NCBI RefSeq assembly: GCF_900258435.1
Contig: NZ_LT992558.1
Span: 2,619,889-2,683,888 of the forward strand
Source of the DNA: Carnobacterium divergens
GTDB taxonomy: Bacteria; Bacillota; Bacilli; Lactobacillales; Carnobacteriaceae
Reading direction: 5' to 3'
DNA: 64,000 nucleotides
In this document: piece by piece, positions 27,701 to 34,794 of the stretch
Layout: every line of letters begins with the position of its first letter
Position numbering within the stretch: the stretch's first letter is position 1
Made by a program: the position numbers and the translations under genes
Notes under the pieces: generated by a model
The model's database searches: none
What the model was told of the DNA's origin: nothing
The model's input: only the letters and a program-made list of their open reading frames with translations

Positions 27701-28482
27701 ATGCTTTGATTTAAATTAATATCATTTCCAAAATAAATCTGAGTCGTGCTTAAATCTGTGATGGCTGCACTTAATTCTGCTGCGTTCGTAACAACTGCTG
27801 TTCCAGCTTCCAAAGCGAAGGTTTCCAGAGCGCTTTCTATGCTGCGTGCACTTGCTGTTGCCGGGGTTAATTCATCTGAAGAACTAGCTAATTCTTCCAT
27901 TCCGACTGCATGGATAGAAAGCACGTCTGATTCATTCACTTGATTATTCACACTTTTTTTAGCAGTAATGTCGTAATTGTCACTATTTTTTGAAATTAAA
28001 GATATCTGTAGCTCTTGTTGTTCACCTGCAATCCAATCAATTTCCAAATTTCTTGATGCAGAATCATAGGTAACCACGGCTATTTTCTTTCCGTCATTCA
28101 ACTGACTTGTACCGGATTCATCAAATTCCATTCCTAGGGGCAAGTAGATAATAGTTTTTGAAATTTCCTTAATTGGTTCAGTAGCTTTTAGTTCAATTTC
28201 CTCTGTACTCCCGCTGTCTTGATTTTCTTTGTCCTCATTTTTAACTGTCGCAGGTGTTGCTCCTGTATCGGAGACTGTTACGATAAATGGACGATTGACC
28301 ATTACTTCATTATTAGATGTTGTTAACCTTAAAGCTGTATCTGCTAAAACAGAAACAGTTTGATTTTTTGTAAAATAATAGTTTCCCCCAATTAACATGA
28401 CTATTATTATAGAAGTTATACTCAAAATTTTAATATAACGACTCATTTTTTTATTACCTTTTCTTCTTTCTCTTTTTTCCAA
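24751..28482 (-). CDS. large WxL-domain adhesin with beta-helix-like and MucBP regions
   Basis: 1243 residues. An uncleaved-looking or long signal helix lies at about 17-47; then an N-terminal beta region; a long region rich in Asn, Thr and Gly with short repeated strands (about 227-625) resembling a parallel beta-helix of pectate-lyase-like adhesins; Ig-like modules (about 630-885); a MucBP repeat (about 888-952, GTVVFHYQDEEGNKL); a further domain; and a C-terminal WxL domain (about 1110-1243) with GSWTLSAKM and the final IEWTLQDTP. The TTG start at 28482 is preceded by GGAGG 9 nt upstream; ATG 28446 (AAAGG site) is the alternative. It heads the cluster and probably mediates adhesion to glycans or mucus. 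Confidence 0.9.
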   Translation of the reverse strand: MEKRERRKGNKKMSRYIKILSITSIIIVMLIGGNYYFTKNQTVSVLADTALRLTTSNNEVMVNRPFIVTVSDTGATPATVKNEDKENQDSGSTEEIELKATEPIKEISKTIIYLPLGMEFDESGTSQLNDGKKIAVVTYDSASRNLEIDWIAGEQQELQISLISKNSDNYDITAKKSVNNQVNESDVLSIHAVGMEELASSSDELTPATASARSIESALETFALEAGTAVVTNAAELSAAITDLSTTQIYFGNDINLNQSIKIPNGKPYLRISGKNPSTGEIHTLTESNGTIGGTDNIYVSNNNSDPKDYGLEDMKIIGRNYYGPLNVQDNTKEVSLSYTNIDYQGPQITHNVNGITKYLGETSIYIARVQSTSATNQEVAEARNVIMDGNITINHTSNSDSMFWLGLSGGSENSFTVKENSNIMIDSKGNGMFYRDGTNPITMDIEQNATVKITTNNGLFRNNPGKYLHVGENANVEFEKTGGDQPVLRLTEDLNVAKGARLVMKATGGSGNFARFERAYSGTNLNFDDPLSVLLYNKTAQQMFAWQGTGNSSGKMHINSPIVNYWRVAGTGDRDDLPLFSWSMPDRSNVLTDVTTNGSNSTVINSTNAGITATDFNMGTAKVISLGTVDVALDPITDAQTNVTGTATKNSKVYIDYTEVGVKKTLTGYAGTDGTYSIPIPDGFIKPYTSVTATANLDFKTKVSAPVIVEDVTPPEGTAVIQVLEQGGVFPSDSTKFVKDIQDKSDGTTGAGVTVTAGSISQPDMNQFGPVLPMYEVILTDKAGNKTTLNIPIFIKDADTAVSNTTALKAKNITFKLPQYPQTEAELKAFIQKESAIQVWELETGNEVTDLSSLTIDTSKMKQEVGVYPVMVTFGNVQKEIQVEVTPGTGTVVFHYQDEEGNKLAEDKTIVDDIGNSYTEKPIDLNGYLYLRTQGNATGVIEDQTQEVLFIYQQNRFKLTQTVTKLDGSSAEKVALTEAIKVNTVLDSQLTSVTPTVFYKDLTITVPIEDTLTDVGTFSLKREDGTSVGQITYDAPTKSVKATISEADQIPWNENITMSYQATVKEDAPLATIITTVGEASGNYTNDWIANPVKSNTTKTEIVDGKLTFVSAPTDLDFGENLKIPAVNKKYPLQSLTGSLTVQDTRSIKGSWTLSAKMDQVLTSTSNKTLPTAVQYTNNGQKSILGTSSIMIYQQTNADSKPISITDNWLPNGDGLALDIKPETTYPESYKGSIEWTLQDTP

Positions 28483-28639
28483 TTTACTTTTCCTCCTCCC
28501 TCACGTATTTATTTTTCAGAAAAACTAAATCCTTTTGTTTTTGTTTGTATGGATTTTAAAAAATTAAACTAAGGTTTACCCTCAAGCTTTTTCAAATAAA
28601 TTTTTCCACTTGCTGTTCCTCTCTTAATAATAGTATCAA

Positions 28640-28659
28640 AAATAAAACAAAATAAAACA
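28640..28659. repeat. tandem 10-bp direct repeat AAATAAAACA x2
   Basis: Two perfect adjacent copies at 28640-28649 and 28650-28659; a third copy lies at 28779-28788. The helical-turn period suggests an activator-binding site upstream of WxL cluster 1, but AT-rich composition alone could produce it. Confidence 0.4.
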
Positions 28660-28789
28660 TTCTGACGTTCATATTTCTTTCCTATATTTCCAATTTTTTG
28701 GTAAAAAATGTGTGAAATCCTATTGAAATAAACATTTACAGATTTTATTCAAATCGTTATTTTACTGATTTTATCGAAAAATAAAACAA

Positions 28790-28820
28790 AAAAATAGCTC
28801 CATTTTCAGGAACTATTTTT
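28790..28820 (-). terminator. hairpin terminator downstream of the broken MerR gene
   Basis: AAAAATAGCTCC pairs with GGAACTATTTTT (one G-U pair), with a T-run on either strand. Confidence 0.75.
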
Positions 28821-28880
28821 TTCTTTACCCAATTCTTGCTATAAATGGATAAAATGTAGCTTTTTAATCAACTACTTTTT

Positions 28881-29363
28881 TTATTTAGTTAGAAAATTAC
28901 TCACTGCATCCTTTAAAAATTGAGCCCCCCTCGGCCAACACGATTGTCATAATAAGCAACAAATCTTGAATCCTCCAAATACATAGTTACTAATCCAATA
29001 GGAGCTTTGGCGGAATAAGTCGTCCATGTATAGGATAACCACTCTTTATGCATTGTCGCCAATTTTTTTGCTTCTATACTACTTGTATTGTTTGTATCCA
29101 TTGCTTTTTTCAATTGTATAAAAATGGCTTCTTCAAAAGCTTTAAATCTTTCCTGACTCATGTTCAACATTTTTTTGATTCGCTTTACACATTTGAGCCT
29201 TTCCATATCGAACTTGACTTTCTCTACCATATTTTTCTTCATTTTGCTGAACGCGCGCTCTTTTTAAACCTTCTGGGTTCAATAAATTGATTTCATCATA
29301 GAATCGTAACGTTCGACAACTAATGACTGCTAAAGCACTTAAACCTTTAACTGCGTACTTCAT
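28881..29363 (-). pseudogene. broken MerR-family regulator with TipAS domain
   Basis: Three frames together resemble one gene. The first (from ATG 29363) begins like a MerR HTH: LSALAVISCRTLRFYDEINLLNPEG, then jumps straight to a TipAS-type EEKYGRE, so the rest of the HTH and the dimer helix are missing. The second gives the TipAS core (LNMSQERFKAFEEA to RFVAYYDNRVG). The third gives the end, AQFLKDAVSNFLTK, with stop at 28881. The frame changes fall at a T7 run (29170-29176) and a C6 run (28925-28930). The internal deletion means it is non-functional even if the two shifts were sequencing errors. Confidence 0.8.
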
Positions 29364-29389
29364 CTTTTCCGTAACGTTAAGCTAAAAAA

Positions 29390-29417
29390 TAACCAAGAAA
29401 TAACTATTTCTTGGTTA
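29390..29417 (-). terminator. terminator of brnQ
   Basis: TAACCAAGAAATA and TATTTCTTGGTTA are perfect complements; on the minus strand TTTTTT follows. Confidence 0.85.
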
Positions 29418-29423
29418 CCAAAT

Positions 29424-30779
29424 TTAAAAACGCAATTCATTTTTTTTAAAGATACTAATAATCCAGCCGAGTGCTAAACCGACGATTGCTGGTAGAACCC
29501 AGCCCATTCCGATATCAAATAGCGGCAAGTAGTGTGTATAAAAAGATAAAATACCTTGTGAAATGCCCGTTTCTTTGATACTTTCAGGCATCGCATTTAA
29601 TCCATCAGCAAAGCTGACAAAAATGGTGAAAATGGTTGTTAAGACGTAGACAATTTGACGATTTTTAAACAGTGGCGAAAGCAATCCCAATAAAATTAAG
29701 GTGATTGCTAATGGGTATAAAAACATCAAGACAGGAATAGACAGCGTGATGATATTGGTTAAGCCCACATTTGCAATGCCGCACGCTAGTAACGTAAAGG
29801 CTACAACAAACTGCTTATAACTTAAGAACTTAGGAAACATTTCATGGAACGTCTCTGAACAAGCAGAAATTAACCCAATCGCTGTTTTCAAGCACGCAAC
29901 CGTTACAATAATTGCTAATAAAATACTACCAAACGAACCAAAATAATAGTCTGCAATTTGAGCCAATGCTACGCCGCCATTGTCAGACAGCTTAAATTTT
30001 CCAACACTCATAGCTCCAATATACGTTAAACTTCCATAAATAATTCCCATTAAAATCAAACTAACCGTTCCAGATTTCAACGTATCCATCGCGATATTTC
30101 GTGGATTGTGAACACCTAAGCCTTTAATCGTTTGAACAACAATGATTCCAAAAGCAAGAGACGCTAACGCATCCATGGTATTGTAGCCTTCAGTAAATCC
30201 TTTAAAGAAAGGATTCGTTACATAAGCCCCATGAACATCAGCTGCTTGAATGCTTCCCATCGGTTTAATAAAAGCCGTCACAATCAAAACTCCTAAAAAG
30301 ACTAAAAATAACGGATTTAAAATTTTCCCTACATACATCAAAATCTTGGTGGGTTTCATTGAAAAGATAAGTGCCACCCCAAAGAAAATAACTGTAAAAA
30401 TAATTAATCCAAGGGAATGATAGCTTGACGGAATAAAAGGTGCAATCCCAATTTCATAGGAAACCGTTCCAGTTCTTGGCAATGCAAAGAATGGCCCTAT
30501 TGTTAAATAAAGTAACACAGTCATACACATGCCATAAAGCGGGTGTACCCGACTTGCTAAATCAAATAATCCATCACTCTTTGAAACCCCAATTGCTACA
30601 ACTCCTAGAAATGGCAAACCAATTCCAGTAATTAAAAACCCAAGTGTCGCAGGTCCAACATTGACGCCTGCTTCTTGCCCTAAATGCACTGGAAAAATTA
30701 AATTTCCAGCTCCAAAAAATAATCCAAACAACATTGATCCTATAAACATATAAGATGATAATGACAATCGTTTATCCAT
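29424..30779 (-). CDS. brnQ: branched-chain amino acid:cation symporter
   Basis: 451-residue LIVCS-family carrier importing leucine, isoleucine and valine. The opening MFIGSMLFGLFFGAGNLIFP is the family signature, and about 12 hydrophobic segments follow. AGGGAGA lies 6 nt before ATG 30779; the frame stays open further upstream but would overlap the divergent LacI-type gene. A possible CodY box lies about 80 bp upstream, as expected for a branched-chain amino-acid transporter. Monocistronic. Confidence 0.95.
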   Translation of the reverse strand: MDKRLSLSSYMFIGSMLFGLFFGAGNLIFPVHLGQEAGVNVGPATLGFLITGIGLPFLGVVAIGVSKSDGLFDLASRVHPLYGMCMTVLLYLTIGPFFALPRTGTVSYEIGIAPFIPSSYHSLGLIIFTVIFFGVALIFSMKPTKILMYVGKILNPLFLVFLGVLIVTAFIKPMGSIQAADVHGAYVTNPFFKGFTEGYNTMDALASLAFGIIVVQTIKGLGVHNPRNIAMDTLKSGTVSLILMGIIYGSLTYIGAMSVGKFKLSDNGGVALAQIADYYFGSFGSILLAIIVTVACLKTAIGLISACSETFHEMFPKFLSYKQFVVAFTLLACGIANVGLTNIITLSIPVLMFLYPLAITLILLGLLSPLFKNRQIVYVLTTIFTIFVSFADGLNAMPESIKETGISQGILSFYTHYLPLFDIGMGWVLPAIVGLALGWIISIFKKNELRF

Positions 30780-30854
30780 CCAAACTCTCCCTATTTTAAA
30801 TTTTAAAAAAAGACTCTTAACCAATGGTAGCTTGTTTAAAAAAAAAGCGCAAGT

Positions 30855-30869
30855 GAATTTCAGAACTTT
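30855..30869. promoter_or_regulatory. candidate CodY box
   Basis: GAATTTCAGAACTTT matches 11 of 15 positions of the consensus AATTTTCWGAAAATT and lies between brnQ and the divergent regulator gene. Weak on sequence alone; plausible from the target. Confidence 0.3.
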
Positions 30870-30907
30870 CCACTTTTTAGGTCCTACTCTTTCAATCTTC
30901 TTTTTGC

Positions 30908-30913
30908 TATACT
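30908..30913 (+). promoter_or_regulatory. -10 of the LacI-type gene (extended type)
   Basis: TATACT preceded by TGC (TG at 30905-30906), with a weak -35. It lies 36 bp before the GTG start. Confidence 0.45.
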
Positions 30914-30948
30914 TAAGATAAAGGAAGCAAATGGAAGGGCGTGTTTTA

Positions 30949-31920
30949 GTGGCAAATATCAAAGATATTGCAAAAGCTGCAGGTGTTTCTTCAGCAACAG
31001 TGTCTCGTGTCATCAATCAAAACGGTTACGTGAGTGAAGAAACGCGAAAAAAAGTCGAGTTGGTTATTCAGCAATTAGATTATGTTCCCAACTTAAATGC
31101 TGTTTATTTGAAAAAAGGAGCTACGAAAACCCTTGGCATTGTTGCTCCTTATTTTTCAGATTCTTTAACTGTTTTTTTACGCGGTTTCACTCTTTCTGCC
31201 CAAAAAGAAGGCTATAACGTCACTTTGTTTATGACGGGTGACGATAAACAAAAAGAGCTAGATGCCTTTGAAATGCTTCGTCGCAAGCAATTAGATGGTC
31301 TTTTACTGCTCATTCGTTTAAATGATTGGAAACAATTGGAACCCTTCACAAAATACGGTCCCATCGTGACTTGGCAACGTGTAGAGTCTGATCATATCCC
31401 TTCCGTCTTTATGAACCACTACGACGGTTACATGTTGGGATTAGAACACCTTTATGCTACTGGTTGCCGAAACATTGTGAATTTGTATGGCAGTACAAGT
31501 GGTTTAAATACTAAAAGCCGTATGAAAGCCTATCTTGATTTTTGTGAAAAATACCAACTAACCCCTAATCTTCAACCTCAGTTTAAAGGGTTGAATTCAA
31601 GTGAAGATGGAGAAAAAGTGGCTCATTGGTGGAAAGAACAATCCACTAAACCAGATGGCTTTGCAACAAGCTCTGATGCCGTTGCTGCTGGTTTAATTAC
31701 CGAAGCCAAACGGCTAGGTGTGCGAGTTCCTGATGCTTTTTCAGTTGTCGGTTTTGACAATATTGAAATCGCACGCCTCTTAGATATCACCACAATTGAT
31801 TACCCTATTGAAAAACAAGCTCAAAATGCCTTCACACTTATTTTTAATCACTTAACTCATCGTGAAAACCCCTTAATACCATTAGATTTTCATTTAATCA
31901 AACGACATACAACAAAATAA
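30949..31920 (+). CDS. LacI/GalR-family transcriptional regulator
   Basis: 323 residues: N-terminal HTH with ANIKDIAKAAGVSSATVSRVIN (hinge follows), then a periplasmic-binding-like effector domain with ATSSDAVAAGLI and VVGFDNIEIA. Starting at GTG 30949 places the HTH at the normal distance from the N terminus, with GAAGGG upstream; an ATG at 30931 sits too close to its own Shine-Dalgarno. The ligand is unknown. It converges on an amino-acid ABC system whose promoter carries a CG-centred palindrome of LacI type, so that system is a candidate target. Confidence 0.9.
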   Translation: MANIKDIAKAAGVSSATVSRVINQNGYVSEETRKKVELVIQQLDYVPNLNAVYLKKGATKTLGIVAPYFSDSLTVFLRGFTLSAQKEGYNVTLFMTGDDKQKELDAFEMLRRKQLDGLLLLIRLNDWKQLEPFTKYGPIVTWQRVESDHIPSVFMNHYDGYMLGLEHLYATGCRNIVNLYGSTSGLNTKSRMKAYLDFCEKYQLTPNLQPQFKGLNSSEDGEKVAHWWKEQSTKPDGFATSSDAVAAGLITEAKRLGVRVPDAFSVVGFDNIEIARLLDITTIDYPIEKQAQNAFTLIFNHLTHRENPLIPLDFHLIKRHTTK

Positions 31921-31957
31921 AGCAACTCGGAGAAACTTTCCGACGCTGCTTTATTTT
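31914..31957. terminator. bidirectional terminator
   Basis: AAAATAAAGCA (31914-31924) and TGCTTTATTTT (31947-31957), with an additional inner stem, between converging genes. Confidence 0.85.
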
Positions 31958-31958
31958 A

Positions 31959-32636
31959 TTACGCATATTCAGAAAATTTCTTTTCCAAAACAACTTGAAT
32001 CACTGAAAACAAACTACATATCCCCCAGTAAATCAATGCGACTAAAATATACATTGTCATATAATCAAATTCTCGTCCACCAACAATCTTAGCTTGTTGA
32101 AAAATCTCTGGTACTGTAATCATTGCTGCTAATGACGTCCCCTTAATCAAGTCCAATAAAACGTTGCTTAACGGTCCTACGGCTGTTCTTAACGCTTGCG
32201 GGAGAATAATCTTACGCATAATAAAAAAATGCGTTAACCCTAAGGCATAAGATGCTTCCCATTGACCTTTGTCAATACTGTTCAAACACGCTCTAAAAAT
32301 CTCAGCAATATAAGCAGAACTATTCAAACTAAAACCAATCAAGGCTGCTGTGATCGCTGAAAATTGAATTCCGATGAAAGGCAACCCAAAATACAATAGA
32401 AATAAAAAAACAATCATGGGTGTTCCTCGCATAAAAGAAATGTAAAGCCTCGCGATAAAATTTAGCACTTTAATAGAAGACATTCGCATCAGCGCTAAAA
32501 AGAATCCCAAAATCAAGCCTACAATCATGCTAAAAACCGCAATGAACACCGTATACCCTAATCCCGTTAAAACAAAGGGCAAACTATCGAACGCTAATTC
32601 AGGATTAAAAATAGCTCTCCATTGAATGTCTTTCAT
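31959..32636 (-). CDS. amino-acid ABC transporter permease (HisM/GlnP type)
   Basis: 225-residue inner-membrane permease with 5 hydrophobic segments, including RGTPMIVFLFLLYFGLP and the ATPase-contact loop QWEASYALGLTHFFIMRKIILP. AGGAG precedes the ATG. It is 11 bp after the binding-protein gene. Its cytoplasmic loop should dock on a GlnQ-type ATPase, but none follows; the operon ends here in a terminator. Confidence 0.92.
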   Translation of the reverse strand: MKDIQWRAIFNPELAFDSLPFVLTGLGYTVFIAVFSMIVGLILGFFLALMRMSSIKVLNFIARLYISFMRGTPMIVFLFLLYFGLPFIGIQFSAITAALIGFSLNSSAYIAEIFRACLNSIDKGQWEASYALGLTHFFIMRKIILPQALRTAVGPLSNVLLDLIKGTSLAAMITVPEIFQQAKIVGGREFDYMTMYILVALIYWGICSLFSVIQVVLEKKFSEYA

Positions 32637-32647
32637 GATTAAAACTC

Positions 32648-33520
32648 CTAGTCTACTTTTATTTCTTCTGTAATTTTAACATCTGTCTTTTTAGAAACAT
32701 CTGCTCCGCCAAAATACTTCTCTGATAATTTTGTCAGTGTCCCGTCTTTTTGCATTGCGCTTAATTGTTCATCTACTTTTGCTTTTAATTCTGTGTCATC
32801 CTTTTTCATCACTAACCCAATACTTGTTGGTTTATAGTAAATTTCTGGAATCATCACTGGAATTTCAGGCATAGCTTCCACAGTCATTTTTTGTAAATAG
32901 TAGTCATTTAAGATCACATCCGTGCGACCATTAGCCACATCTGATAAATATTGATCGTTGGTCACATTATCATAAATAACCGGCTCGGCTCCATATTTTT
33001 TCGAGATATCCATGTAAACAGTTGTCGCTGCTCCTGCTGATTTTTTCCCTTTTAAATCCTTTAATGAATGAATCCCAGATTGATCTGATTTACGTACAAT
33101 CATACTGCCAAATGAATATTTGATTGGTTCTGAAAAATCAAATTTCTGCTCACGACTTTTTGTGATTTCAACATCACTTGCTGTAATATCCACTTGTCCA
33201 TTATTAACTGCAGCAAACATTCCATCTGCTCCAATTTCAGAGTATTCCACTTTCAAGTTCAACCGTTTGCCCACTTCATTCATTGTATCAACAACATATC
33301 CTGTTAACTCATTTGTTTTTTTATCATGAAAAGAAGTTGGGTAAAGCGTTCCTGGAGTGGCTACTTTAAGTGTTCCAGCTTTTTCAATTTTCGCCCATTT
33401 CTTGGCACTTTCAGTATTTTGTGTTGCGTCTTCTTTATTTTTTGTTCCATTACAACCTGCTACTGTAACTGCTAGCATAACCACTAAAGCAGCAATCCAT
33501 TTTTGTTTTCTTTTATTCAC
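32648..33520 (-). CDS. amino-acid ABC transporter substrate-binding lipoprotein
   Basis: 290 residues with lipobox VAGC at about residue 23-26 and a family-3 binding fold (LKVATPGTLYPTSFHDKKTN, VDITASDVEITKSREQ). GTG 33520 is chosen because AAAGGGG lies 8 nt upstream; the TTG two codons earlier is too close. First gene of a two-gene operon with the permease. The substrate is probably a polar amino acid. A TTGACT-17-TATATT promoter and a palindrome over the start point lie just upstream. Confidence 0.92.
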   Translation of the reverse strand: MNKRKQKWIAALVVMLAVTVAGCNGTKNKEDATQNTESAKKWAKIEKAGTLKVATPGTLYPTSFHDKKTNELTGYVVDTMNEVGKRLNLKVEYSEIGADGMFAAVNNGQVDITASDVEITKSREQKFDFSEPIKYSFGSMIVRKSDQSGIHSLKDLKGKKSAGAATTVYMDISKKYGAEPVIYDNVTNDQYLSDVANGRTDVILNDYYLQKMTVEAMPEIPVMIPEIYYKPTSIGLVMKKDDTELKAKVDEQLSAMQKDGTLTKLSEKYFGGADVSKKTDVKITEEIKVD

Positions 33521-33555
33521 TATCAAAACCCCTTTTTCTTTATTCGCGCTTGTTT

Positions 33556-33570
33556 GAATAGCGCTTTAAA
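33556..33570. promoter_or_regulatory. candidate LacI/CcpA-type operator
   Basis: GAATAGCGCTTTAAA with core AGCGCT lies immediately downstream of the -10 at 33572-33577, where a repressor would block initiation. It departs from CRE consensus at three positions, so a local LacI-family regulator is at least as likely as CcpA. Confidence 0.45.
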
Positions 33571-33571
33571 G

Positions 33572-33600
33572 AATATAACAGCAGGTGGAAACCGAGTCAA
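33572..33600 (-). promoter_or_regulatory. sigma-A promoter of the amino-acid ABC operon
   Basis: On the minus strand: TTGACT (33600-33595), 17-bp spacer, TATATT (33577-33572). Confidence 0.75.
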
Positions 33601-33674
33601 TTTGTAGTACGTTTTTTGTAGATTTAATTTTTTCTGATTTCTCTTTCAACTAGCATTGTTAGGGTTTTTCTTAC

Positions 33675-33704
33675 TTTTTAAAAAACAATATTGTTTTTTA
33701 AAAA
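33675..33704. repeat. perfect 30-bp AT palindrome
   Basis: TTTTTAAAAAACAAT followed directly by its reverse complement. It sits just beyond the dehydrogenase terminator and upstream of the ABC promoter. It could be a backup terminator, a binding site or a cruciform-forming element. Confidence 0.6.
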
Positions 33705-33711
33705 CAAAAAA

Positions 33712-33734
33712 AGAATAGAGATTTCCTCTATCCT
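33712..33734 (-). terminator. terminator of the 2-hydroxyacid dehydrogenase gene
   Basis: AGAATAGAG pairs with CTCTATCCT (one G-U); on the minus strand TTTTTTT follows. Confidence 0.8.
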
Positions 33735-34685
33735 TTAATAACTCCGACTGTAATCAACTACATTTTTTGGCAAACTTTCATTTCTTATATATGCCATCAA
33801 ATTTTCTAGAAAAATTGCTCCTAAGCGTTTTTTAAAATGTTCTGCAATTCCACTAATATGGGGTGTAATCAATACTTCTGGCATCTTCCACAACGGAGAA
33901 TCGCTTGCTAAAGGTTCTTCTTCAAAGACATCTAACCCTGCAAATGCAATATTATTCGATTTAATCGCTTGGATCAAATCACTCGTTTTTACAGACGCAC
34001 CTCGACCTACATTGATAAATAGCGTATGCTTTTTCATTTGATTAAAGAGTTTTTCGTTATAAAAACCATTGGTTTCATCTGTTAAAGGTAAACTATTAAC
34101 TACGATATCTGCCTTAGGCAATTCTACCATCATCTCCGTTTGCTTGATAACCGTATCCATATACTCAACTTGTCGTCCACTACGATTAACCCCAATCGTC
34201 TCCATTCCAAAAGCTTTGGCAAGACGTCCTACTTCAAAACCAATCTTTCCAGTTCCTACAATCATAATGGTTTTTCCTTGTAATTCAATTAAACGAGTGA
34301 CTTGATCCCACATCGCATCTTTTTGGTCTTCACTTGCTTTTTTGATCCCTCTTGTATAGAACAATAGCATCCCAAAAACAGATTCCGCTATTGGTATCCC
34401 GTGAATCCCACTACCGTTTGTTAAGGTAATACCGTGCTTTTGAAATAAGTCTAAATCTAAATAATCTACACCAGCTGAGCTTGCTTGTAGCCATCTTAAT
34501 TGAGGAAGTTTATTTTCTGAAATTAGCTCCGTTAGTTCTTTTTTCCAGCCATAAATAATTTCAACCGTTGCTAGCATTTCTTTAGGATCTTGATCGGTGA
34601 TAAACTCGAACTCAGGAGCACATTCTTTCAGTTCAGAAAGTTGCTCTGCGGTAGTATCTTGTATCAGCCAAATAGCTTTTTTCAT
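33735..34685 (-). CDS. D-isomer-specific 2-hydroxyacid dehydrogenase
   Basis: 316-residue NAD(P)-dependent oxidoreductase. Rossmann motif MIVGTGKIGFEVG near residue 138; catalytic Arg in INVGRGASV, Glu in LDVFEEEPL and His in ITPHISG. It is closer to the phosphoglycerate dehydrogenase-like/hydroxypyruvate reductase group than to D-lactate dehydrogenase, and lacks the ACT domain of SerA. AAAGGGAG is 8 nt before ATG 34685. Substrate unknown. Monocistronic, with terminators on both sides. Confidence 0.88.
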   Translation of the reverse strand: MKKAIWLIQDTTAEQLSELKECAPEFEFITDQDPKEMLATVEIIYGWKKELTELISENKLPQLRWLQASSAGVDYLDLDLFQKHGITLTNGSGIHGIPIAESVFGMLLFYTRGIKKASEDQKDAMWDQVTRLIELQGKTIMIVGTGKIGFEVGRLAKAFGMETIGVNRSGRQVEYMDTVIKQTEMMVELPKADIVVNSLPLTDETNGFYNEKLFNQMKKHTLFINVGRGASVKTSDLIQAIKSNNIAFAGLDVFEEEPLASDSPLWKMPEVLITPHISGIAEHFKKRLGAIFLENLMAYIRNESLPKNVVDYSRSY

Positions 34686-34760
34686 TCTAATCACTCCCTT
34701 TCAACTTCTATTATCTCATGACTTATTTTTTGTTGAAAGGGATATGATTTTATCAAAAAA

Positions 34761-34786
34761 AGAACTTGCAAAAAAAAACAAGTTCT
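34761..34786 (-). terminator. terminator of the VOC-DUF896 operon
   Basis: AGAACTTG pairs with CAAGTTCT; on the minus strand TTTTTTT follows. Confidence 0.8.
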
Positions 34787-34794
34787 TTTTCTTC

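Larger units (their letters stand above)
28483..28880. other. 398-bp intergenic region upstream of WxL cluster 1
   Basis: No credible gene. It holds the tandem AAATAAAACA repeats, a distal third copy, and the hairpin at 28790-28820 that ends the broken MerR gene. No canonical promoter for the cluster is obvious, in keeping with activator-dependent transcription. Confidence 0.55.

Noticed and set aside
30780-31016. Long N-terminal extension of BrnQ
   Set aside because: It would cover the LacI-type gene start and both promoters; ATG 30779 has a good ribosome-binding site and gives the family-typical start.
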